DNA of 64,000 bases from positions 428,507 to 492,506 of the forward strand of contig VWZX01010418.1 in assembly GCA_013399015.1 (NCBI GenBank). Direction: 5' to 3'. This document shows positions 59,401 through 64,000 of this stretch, piece by piece (within the stretch, counting starts at the first letter, position 1; the number at the start of each line of letters is the position of its first letter). Position numbers and translations under genes: made by a program. The notes under the pieces were generated by a model. That model ran no database searches, was not told where the DNA came from, and was given only the letters and a program-made list of their open reading frames with translations. Source of the DNA: Galbula dea. Lineage: Eukaryota; Chordata; Aves; Piciformes; Galbulidae.

Positions 59401-62400
59401 TATTGAGTGGCTGGTTGTTGCTTTGGCAGTATTCAACAAACTGTGTTTAATCAGTCACAGTTTCTGGAAACACAATCAGTCACCTCTTCATAAAGGTTAT
59501 GGTTTTTAATAATGGCTTTCTATGCCTGCCAAATTCTTGGCCCCTTGACTTTGCTTCTGCTTTGGGAACTCTGCTGTCTGAAGCATTTTCTGAAGCAAAG
59601 GTGTCCTGGATGGTTGATGGAAAATATGAAGGGAAACATTTTGCCTAGCCTGTATTTAGCAGGCTGCAAAGGACATTTGTATGACTCTCCTGTACAGAAG
59701 CTTGTAAGAACTTACAGACTGTTACCTAGCTTAATGTCTAAGCAGTTTAGTTTGCAGTTCAGTTAGGGAATTGGACAGCAAGTGCATTTCACCCCAGTTC
59801 AGATTTGATTATACTTTTTATATGTATTGCAGTTTGGTACATACAATGACTCTGAAAAGAAAACTCAGGAGTATGATACCCAGGTAAGAGAAAATCCTGT
59901 GACTTCAGATCTATAAGGTCTATATATGTAGCCTGCTGACCAACCTGTTTTGCTCTTTTTATTGATACAAGGGTATTTTCCATATTCATATTGTGTAAAA
60001 AATGTGAACTAACAAACTGTTTTCCTCTTCTATTAGGCTATGAAATACTTGTCATATTTGCTTTATCCACTGTGTATTGGAGGTGCAGGTTACTCCTTGC
60101 TGAATGTCAGATACAAAAGGTACTGTAAATCTAGAAATTATCTCATACAGAATGAAATATCCTCCAGGTTTTTTTGTATTAATTAATTGGAGATGATAGG
60201 TTATGGAAATCAATTACTTTAGTTTTTTGGTTCCCAAGCTAGGACCTGGAAAGTGCCTTGTTCTAAAGCTGAAGGGTCTAGGTGTTTGGGTTTGGGGTTT
60301 TTTTTAGCATCATGTAAGCTACAGGTTGTTGTAGTTTACAAGTAATCTGATACTACTGTAGTGTAGAATTCAATAGCTTGCATACATGAGTAGGCTGTCA
60401 ATCAGAAGAGGAGGATGACAAGCTGCCATGGTGTTCAGAGAACTGACAGGAGAGATGAAAGGATTTCAGTGGTTGAACCTGTCCAATAACAGAGAGAAGC
60501 AAAAAATGCCCCAAAATGATTTGCTCTGACCAAGAGGTTCCTTTATTCCTAAATATGATGGCAAGTAAGGAAAAGTATTTTTAAGAAAGGACTCTCTTCC
60601 TTTAGAGCCATGGACTTAATGCAACATAATAGTACTTCAACAAGAGCTGAAGACTCAAGATTTCATGAAAAGGTGAAACTCTTGTCCACTTTCACCCAAA
60701 ATAATACAGCTAGTTCATTTTGCATTGGAGAGATGCAAGCAGATACACACCATGAGACTGGATTGAAGAAAGCAATTGTGTCTGCAAACACAAACATGGG
60801 GGTGGCCATGTAGGCATATTTTTGTTTTAGTAGTCTTTAGGCCCAGAAGGGATGAGAGGGAGAGCAGGCAGAAGCTTAAAATAACATCAGAAAGAACTAC
60901 TGTTGGTGCTTACATCAGCCATAGCACTTGTACTAGTGCAATTTTGGGGCTACAGAAATCTTGAATTCATTCAGTACTGCAAAGTACAATATGCCAGGTG
61001 TTCTGCAGCTGGAGCTTAAAGTCAACACAATTTATAGAATGGAATTTTTAGCATTGTTAAATCTGTTTGTAAGGAAATGTGGTAGAATAAATAATCTTAA
61101 CAGTGGATTATCCTTTGATCTTGCAGGAATTTCCTGATGCATTCTTTAGATGCTTGTGGATTAGTGAAGTGCTGCTACAGCTGTAATGTTGCTGTTAACA
61201 TGTCACTAACAGCAGTGCCAATGTAACCTAAGTGTCACATTTACTAGCTGTTCTTACTGTTGCAAGCAGAAGTATGGAATTTGAGCACTACCTGTAACAC
61301 TAGTATTATTTTGCTAAGCTTGTGCCCCACTGAACATCAGGGAAGGTTTATTAGATGTAAGGAGGGGAAAAAATACTGACTCCTTGTATTTCATTTGTGT
61401 AAGTGCCTTCTATAGTGGTTTGCACTGGATGGTATTTGTTGTTTGAAATTTGATAGGTTCTAACAGTGCCATATTAAATGTCCTTTTAGGATTTAGAATA
61501 CAGTGTTACCATTGCAAGCCTTAATACAGTCAGGGTTCAGTGTGTAGTATTACCTGATGTCAGTTTGGGTGCAGAAGGTTTAGAATGTTGTAAAAAAGTA
61601 TAAAAGCAGTTGATAAAACTCTCCAAACTTGTTCCATAGACTGATCAGCATCCTTTGCTTAAAACAGCTTCTCTGGAACCTTTCCTAATCAAAGGATGAT
61701 GTGAGGTGTTTAGTTCTTGTGTAATTTGCAACACACTAAGACCTTAAATCATCTTGTCCGGGAGCTGCTCTATGCTGATGACGCTGCCCTGGTTGCACAC
61801 ACAGAAGCAGCTCTGCAGGGTTTAACATCCTGCTTTGCAGACGTTGCCAAGGTCTTTGGGCTGGAAGTCAGCTTAAAGAAGACAGAAGTTCTCTATCAAC
61901 CAGCACCTCAGGAAGTCTTCCATCATCCCCATATCACCATTGGCGAATCAGAGCTCCGATCAGTTCAGCAGTTTAATTACCTAGGTAGCCTCATCTCCTC
62001 AGATGGCAAGATTGACGGAGAGATAGACAACAGGCTAGCAAAGGCATATAGTGCTTTTGGAAAGCTTCATAAAAGAGTTTGGTGAAATAAACTCCTGAAG
62101 ACAAGTACAAAGATAAGAGTTTACAGAGCCATAGTCCTGTCTACTCTCTTATACGGATCAGAATCATGGGTCATCTACCAGCACCACCTGCGTCTCCTAG
62201 AACGCTTCCATCAACGCTGTCTCCGCACAAACCTCAACATCCACTGGTCAGATTATGTGACCAATACATCTGTTCTAGAACAAGCAGCAGTCACAAGTAT
62301 TAGGGCCATGCTACTGAAAACACAGCTGCGATGGCCAGGGCACATCTCAAGGATGAAGGACCACCACCTCCCTAAGATCTTGCTATATGGTGAACATGCC

Positions 62401-63421
62401 ACCGGCTGCCGCAAGAGAGGAGCCCCAAAGAGAAGATACAAGGACTTCCTGAAACAACATCTCAGCCTTGGCCATATTGATCTTCATATGTGGTCTACTC
62501 TGGCCTCCAAGCAGGAGGCTTGGAGACACACCATCTATAACGCTGCAGATGCTTTTGAGAAAGCAGGCAGGATCACCCTTGAGGAGAAAAGACAAGGCAG
62601 AAAGAATCATGCCTTGCAGAATACACCATCTAAGGAGTCTTTCTGCTGTGCCTTTTGCAACCGCGCATGCCTGTCGCGTATTGGCCTCTTTAGCCACCAA
62701 CGCGCGTGCAACAAACGTGGGTAGAGCCCTTCCCAAATCTTCGTTGGCAAAGCCTTACCATGATGATGATGATGATGATGATGATGAATTTGCAACATAG
62801 TTTTGAGCATCCAGTGATGTATAATATGTATCATAGGTATCTTATTTTTGGCTGAGGTGAAAAAGTAACTGGACTGTCTTCTTTTTTTCTAGCTGGTACT
62901 CCTGGCTGATTAACAGTTTTGTCAATGGTGAGTCCCTGATGGGTTTTGTTTTTCTTTGGTTGGTTTTGTTCCTATTCATATTTCTTCAAATGAAGGCAAA
63001 GACTCAGAAGTAGAAAATTAACTGCTATCAGCTGGACCAGGGTAGTATAGAGCAATAACTTGACTGTGGCTTCCAAAATTATCACAGTGATTGAGAAAGG
63101 GAGAAGAATCAACCCAGAGTGAACAAAAGTATTAGATAAATCTTCTCTCTTGTAGAAAAATGAGTGTAAATCTCAAACTGTGGGAGTAAAGTTGTGTGCT
63201 GTGCATTTGTCTGTAAGTTCTCCCTGTTTTTATCTTCAGGAGTCTATGCTTTTGGATTCCTGTTTATGCTGCCCCAGCTGTTTGTAAACTATAAGGTAAG
63301 ATTACAAAGTGATCAAAGCCTCCTTTTCTAGTCTTGTCTTCCAGACTTCATTACAAATTGATATTTTTATTCCTAGATGAAGTCTGTGGCACACTTACCA
63401 TGGAAAGCTTTTGCATACAAA
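41262..63421 (+). CDS. CLPTM1L: CLPTM1L, first 15 coding exons (3' end outside window)
   Basis: CLPTM1-like protein (CRR9) is a multipass ER membrane protein reported as a scramblase for glucosaminyl-phosphatidylinositol in GPI-anchor synthesis, and also linked to apoptosis resistance. The fifteen exons join in frame to 476 residues with no stop; the mammalian protein is about 538 residues, so roughly 60 residues (probably two exons) lie beyond 64000. Visible: an N-terminal membrane segment (about residues 6-27), a lumenal region with sequons N96-V-S, N106-G-T and N233-H-S, and hydrophobic segments near 287-309, 333-363, 405-427 and 435-460. The start at 41262 is chosen by homology of SRSSFTSLVVGVF and by a good Kozak context (G at -3). 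Confidence 0.97.
41981..43310 (-). mobile_element. CR1 LINE, reverse, interrupted by assembly gap
   Basis: The 3' end is at 41981 (CAGAATCATAGAATGGCTCA). On the reverse strand the ORF2 pieces read NKSMGPDNIHPRVLRELADI, SSQHGFTKGKSCLTNLVAFY, then after the gap LLERVQRRATKMIKGLEDLP and RVVRHWNRLPREVVEAPSLA. The far (5') boundary near 43310 is approximate. The catalytic core lies in the gap. Confidence 0.9.
42455..42760. other. assembly gap, 306 N
   Basis: An uninterrupted run of N inside the CR1 in CLPTM1L intron 1. Confidence 1.
43454..43554 (+). CDS. CLPTM1L: CLPTM1L exon 2
   Basis: A 101-nt exon between TTTCAG and GTAGGT. It encodes LSVYTTTRSNIGAESNIDLV then LNVEDFDIESKFE and a split Arg codon. 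Confidence 0.97.
43555..44970 (+). other. CLPTM1L intron 2
   Basis: Contains a + strand CR1 (44340-44766) followed by a T/G-rich tract. Otherwise unremarkable. Confidence 0.8.
44340..44766 (+). mobile_element. CR1 3' region, sense
   Basis: Encodes CR1 ORF2 C-terminus (APGLFSLEKRRLRGDLIAVY, VVEHWNKLPREAVMAPTLME) and has the tail CTTAGGCACATGGTGTGACT then GAGTTGGACTAGATGATCCT and CTATTCTGTGAT. It is a different subfamily from 8640-9403, shared with 55225-55419. Confidence 0.92.
44971..45160 (+). CDS. CLPTM1L: CLPTM1L exon 3
   Basis: A 190-nt exon between GTTTTAG and GTAGGT. It encodes TVNVSVPKKTRNNGTLYAYI, then FLHHAGILPWHDGKQVHIVS, then PLTTYMVPKPEEINLLTGES and ATQ. Two N-glycosylation sequons (NVS, NGT) are present, as expected for the lumenal domain. 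Confidence 0.98.
45161..46337 (+). other. CLPTM1L intron 3
   Basis: Contains an old reverse-strand CR1 (45803-46230) ending about 107 bp before the weak exon 4 acceptor. Confidence 0.8.
45803..46230 (-). mobile_element. old CR1 3' region, reverse
   Basis: ATGGAATCATTATGGTTGGA then CCATGCTCACCACTAAACCA and CAGTTCCCTCAGATGCTCCT, a diverged CR1 3' region of an older subfamily. Confidence 0.9.
46338..46480 (+). CDS. CLPTM1L: CLPTM1L exon 4
   Basis: A 143-nt exon with donor GTAAGT. It encodes QIEAEKQINALEEPVSHWRS, then RLTLNIMVEDFVFDVSSLPA, then DVHRYMK and a split Met codon. The acceptor TATTTTGAAAG is weak (purines at -2 to -5), but the reading frame and the QQIEAEK junction support it. Confidence 0.95.
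46481..48385 (+). other. CLPTM1L intron 4
   Basis: No recognisable repeat or gene seen. Confidence 0.75.
48386..48464 (+). CDS. CLPTM1L: CLPTM1L exon 5
   Basis: A 79-nt exon between ATCCTAG and GTGAGT. It encodes VQLGKTVHYLPILFIDQLSN then RVKDLM. Confidence 0.97.
49149..49206 (+). mobile_element. CR1 3' tail, sense
   Basis: CAGGGGGGTTGGACTAGATG then ATCTTTTGAGGTCCCTTCCA and ACTCCAAATATTCTGTGAT. Confidence 0.88.
51427..51616 (-). mobile_element. CR1 3' fragment, reverse
   Basis: ATAGAATCATAGAATTGTCA then GAGTTGGAAGGGACCTTAAA and CCTCTCTGGGCAACCTGTTC. Closely similar to 15427-15578. Confidence 0.93.
52125..52242 (+). CDS. CLPTM1L: CLPTM1L exon 6
   Basis: A 118-nt exon between ACTACAG and GTATGG. 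It encodes VINHSTTELPLTLSYDKISL then GKLRFWIHMQDAVYSLQQF and one base of a split Gly. It includes the sequon NHS. Confidence 0.97.
52243..54967 (+). other. CLPTM1L intron 6
   Basis: Contains the internal CR1 reverse-transcriptase fragment (53225-54075, reverse strand). No other gene seen. Confidence 0.8.
53225..54075 (-). mobile_element. CR1 LINE internal ORF2 (RT) fragment, reverse, 3' end missing
   Basis: On the reverse strand the reverse transcriptase reads SSQYGFTKGKSCLTNLIAFY, VVYLDFSKAFDTVSHSILAA, SSGVPQGSVL, then SKFAADTKL. The FADD active-site motif reads FAAD because the codon at 53633-53635 is GCT (Ala). Downstream come LHLGKTNLMDQYRLG and SREVLLPLYSTLVRPHLESC. The element stops at about 53225 without the thumb/3' UTR part, unlike the usual 5'-truncated copies. 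Confidence 0.93.
54968..55062 (+). CDS. CLPTM1L: CLPTM1L exon 7
   Basis: A 95-nt exon between TTTTAG and GTAAGT. It encodes FSEKDADEVKGIFIDTNLYF then LALTFFVAAFH, entering the first membrane segment of the C-terminal membrane domain. Confidence 0.97.
55225..55419 (+). mobile_element. CR1 3' fragment, sense
   Basis: GTTAGAGAACTAGAACAGGC then CCTCAGGCACATGGTGTCGT and CCTTCCAGCTCAGGATGTTC, ending TATGATTCTATGA. Confidence 0.9.
55425..55540. repeat. T/G-rich low-complexity tract
   Basis: About 115 bp of TTTGTTTGG and GGGGGTTTTGG type sequence following the CR1 tail. Related tracts lie at about 4250-4318, 7185-7228, 30290-30335, 40010-40090, 44810-44850 and 50640-50700. Confidence 0.8.
55680..55764 (+). 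CDS. CLPTM1L: CLPTM1L exon 8
   Basis: An 85-nt exon between TCTGCAG and GTATGA. It encodes LLFDFLAFKNDISFWKKKRS then MTGMSTKA: the end of a membrane segment followed by a basic KKKR cluster that should face the cytosol. Confidence 0.97.
55765..57553 (+). other. CLPTM1L intron 8
   Basis: Contains a reverse-strand CR1 3' fragment (56392-56563). Otherwise unremarkable. Confidence 0.75.
56392..56563 (-). mobile_element. CR1 3' fragment, reverse
   Basis: CCTTGGAAAGGACCTTCAAG then AACCAATAGCCCTACACTAC and CATCCCCTGAAGAAACACAT. Same subfamily as 8640-9403; the terminal ATTCTGTG repeats are missing. Confidence 0.92.
57554..57657 (+). CDS. CLPTM1L: CLPTM1L exon 9
   Basis: A 104-nt exon between CTCCAG and GTGAGT. 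It encodes LWRCFSTVVVFLFLLDEQTS then LFVLIPAGIGAVIE, two hydrophobic segments separated by LDEQTS. Confidence 0.97.
57658..58692 (+). other. CLPTM1L intron 9
   Basis: No recognisable repeat or gene. Confidence 0.75.
58693..58758 (+). CDS. CLPTM1L: CLPTM1L exon 10
   Basis: A 66-nt exon between ATCACAG and GTACAG. It encodes LWKVKKSLKITAKWQGLRPK then IQ, a basic loop. Confidence 0.96.
58759..59832 (+). other. CLPTM1L intron 10
   Basis: No recognisable repeat or gene. Confidence 0.75.
59833..59883 (+). CDS. CLPTM1L: CLPTM1L exon 11
   Basis: A 51-nt exon between TTGCAG and GTAAGA. It encodes FGTYNDSEKKTQEYDTQ. Confidence 0.96.
60037..60119 (+). CDS. CLPTM1L: CLPTM1L exon 12
   Basis: An 83-nt exon between CTATTAG and GTACTG. 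It encodes AMKYLSYLLYPLCIGGAGYS then LLNVRYK and a split Ser codon; it contains a membrane segment. Confidence 0.97.
61723..61733. repeat. left target-site duplication of RTE
   Basis: AATTTGCAACA, identical to 62787-62797. Confidence 0.85.
61734..62724 (+). pseudogene. RTE ORF2 C-terminal part with one premature stop
   Basis: One reading frame stays open from the 5' truncation to TAG at 62722-62724 except for TGA at 62083-62085. In order: RT active site YADD (61771-61782), GLEVSLKKTEVLYQP, FNYLGSLISSDGKIDGEIDN, then after the stop RVYRAIVLSTLLYGSESWVI, LRWPGHISRMKDHHLPKILL, and a C-terminal C-X2-C...H-X3-C motif (CAFC...HQRAC) near 62646-62710. Absence of frameshifts over about 1 kb suggests a fairly young copy. 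It cannot act alone because the endonuclease and most of the RT are missing. Confidence 0.85.
61734..62786 (+). mobile_element. RTE-clade LINE, 5'-truncated, with microsatellite tail and TSD
   Basis: About 1.05 kb of a non-CR1 LINE: the end of a reverse transcriptase, a C-terminal region with a zinc-finger-like motif, a short 3' UTR and a pure (ATG)9 tail (62760-62786). An 11-bp duplication AATTTGCAACA flanks it (61723-61733 and 62787-62797). A short trinucleotide tail and TPRT-style truncation fit the RTE/BovB clade. A bird family, AviRTE, is known; whether this is that family needs a database comparison. Confidence 0.85.
62787..62797. repeat. right target-site duplication of RTE
   Basis: AATTTGCAACA directly after the (ATG)n tail; its first A may also be counted as part of the tail. 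Confidence 0.85.
62893..62927 (+). CDS. CLPTM1L: CLPTM1L exon 13 (35 nt)
   Basis: A very short exon between a T-rich acceptor TTTTTTTCTAG and the donor GTGAGT. It encodes WYSWLINSFVN plus split codons at both ends. An RTE insertion ends only about 106 bp upstream. Confidence 0.95.
62928..63239 (+). other. CLPTM1L intron 13
   Basis: Short intron beginning with a T/G-rich tract. Nothing else seen. Confidence 0.8.
63240..63295 (+). CDS. CLPTM1L: CLPTM1L exon 14
   Basis: A 56-nt exon between ATCTTCAG and GTAAGA. It encodes VYAFGFLFMLPQLFVNYK, the last membrane segment seen in this window. Confidence 0.97.
63377..63421 (+). CDS. CLPTM1L: CLPTM1L exon 15
   Basis: A 45-nt exon between TCCTAG and GTAAGT. 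It encodes MKSVAHLPWKAFAYK. The first residue is Met where mammals have Leu. The remaining C-terminal exons are not in the window. Confidence 0.96.
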
Positions 63422-64000
63422 GTAAGTAAAGCTACAATTTAAAGATTGGAAATAATTTTTTGTAAGAAACAGCTTAGTAATATGTAGCTTAAGGCTGACA
63501 GTGCTTTTTTTTGTTTAAGAACTAAACTTGTTTGCAGTTGTCCTTCAGAAAACCCCAAAACATTGATTTTGATTTGTCATGATGATGTCCATATAATGGG
63601 AATTCTTGCACCCTGGTTTTGATGATAATGCTGCTTTTTGTACTATAAACTGTCTTGTGTGAGTTCAGATGTTGGTCCTGCAAATAAATTAATCAATCTC
63701 AATTTAATCCATTATTTTAGGAAGAGAAGGATTATATTAACAAAGGGTAGTTATCAAGAAACAGATAGGACTACTAAGAGACCTTATTTTGACAGGTTCT
63801 AGGAGCCACAAGAGACTGAAGTAATGTACACACTGTGCTGTGCTGGTAATTCTGAGCTTCTGGGTATTGTGACAAATGTGTGGTGGGTTGTTACATGGTG
63901 GAAGAGAAGCTGCCCTGTGTTGTTCCCCACTGCCTAGACTGCTTTTGTAGGACATAATGCAATGCTGTAGCAAAGCTTAACACCAGATCTTGGAGGAGGG
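63422..64000 (+). other. CLPTM1L intron 15 (right edge)
   Basis: Intronic sequence up to the window end. The next coding exon is not reached. Confidence 0.75.

Larger units (their letters stand above)
60120..62892 (+). other. CLPTM1L intron 12 with RTE insertion
   Basis: The first 1.6 kb is ordinary intronic sequence. 61734-62786 is an RTE-clade LINE insertion flanked by an 11-bp duplication. Confidence 0.85.

Noticed and set aside
62257..62724. Host gene encoding a zinc-finger protein
   Set aside because: It is in frame with the upstream RT segment, carries RTE-type motifs and lies inside a TSD-flanked insertion.
1..64000. CRISPR array, bacterial operon or viral genome
   Set aside because: No regularly spaced repeats, no dense ORF packing and no prokaryotic signals; the window is clearly vertebrate with spliced genes.

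Overview
This window is vertebrate nuclear DNA, almost certainly from a bird. It has large GT-AG introns, a CpG-island promoter, and more than a dozen CR1 LINE fragments with the typical avian 3' end (ATTCTRTG repeats). Two protein-coding genes lie on the + strand: the last seven coding exons of LPCAT1 (841-30101) and the first fifteen coding exons of CLPTM1L (41262-63421, continuing past the right edge). I recognised both from conserved protein sequence. All exon junctions given here keep frame and use GT/AG.

Layout. 1-30101 is LPCAT1 (exons 8-14 if numbered like the 14-exon human gene), including an 11.2-kb intron (4034-15232) carrying CR1 copies, an ERV-type LTR fragment and an intact 480-bp solo LTR with a 5-bp target duplication. 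30102-41000 is the LPCAT1 3' UTR plus intergenic DNA with CR1 pieces and one composite tRNA-Glu/CR1 SINE-like element. About 41080-41860 is the CpG-island promoter and first exon of CLPTM1L, with CRE, ETS and GC-box motifs and an arginine-rich upstream ORF. 41439-64000 is the rest of CLPTM1L; its introns hold CR1 copies, a 306-N assembly gap and a 5'-truncated RTE-clade LINE flanked by an 11-bp target duplication.

Gene order. In mammals the order on the transcribed strand is LPCAT1, SLC6A3 (dopamine transporter), CLPTM1L, TERT. Here LPCAT1 is followed directly by CLPTM1L, with no SLC6A3 exons that I can see in the 11 kb between them. This agrees with the reported loss of the dopamine transporter gene in birds and other sauropsids.

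Function. LPCAT1 is an ER/lipid-droplet lysophosphatidylcholine acyltransferase. CLPTM1L is a multipass ER membrane protein assigned to lipid scrambling in GPI-anchor synthesis. They share membrane-lipid themes, but nothing in the sequence links them functionally; they are ordinary syntenic neighbours. I found no bacterial-type system, CRISPR array or unknown gene cassette. The most interesting material is in the mobile elements, the promoter/uORF and the gene-loss junction.
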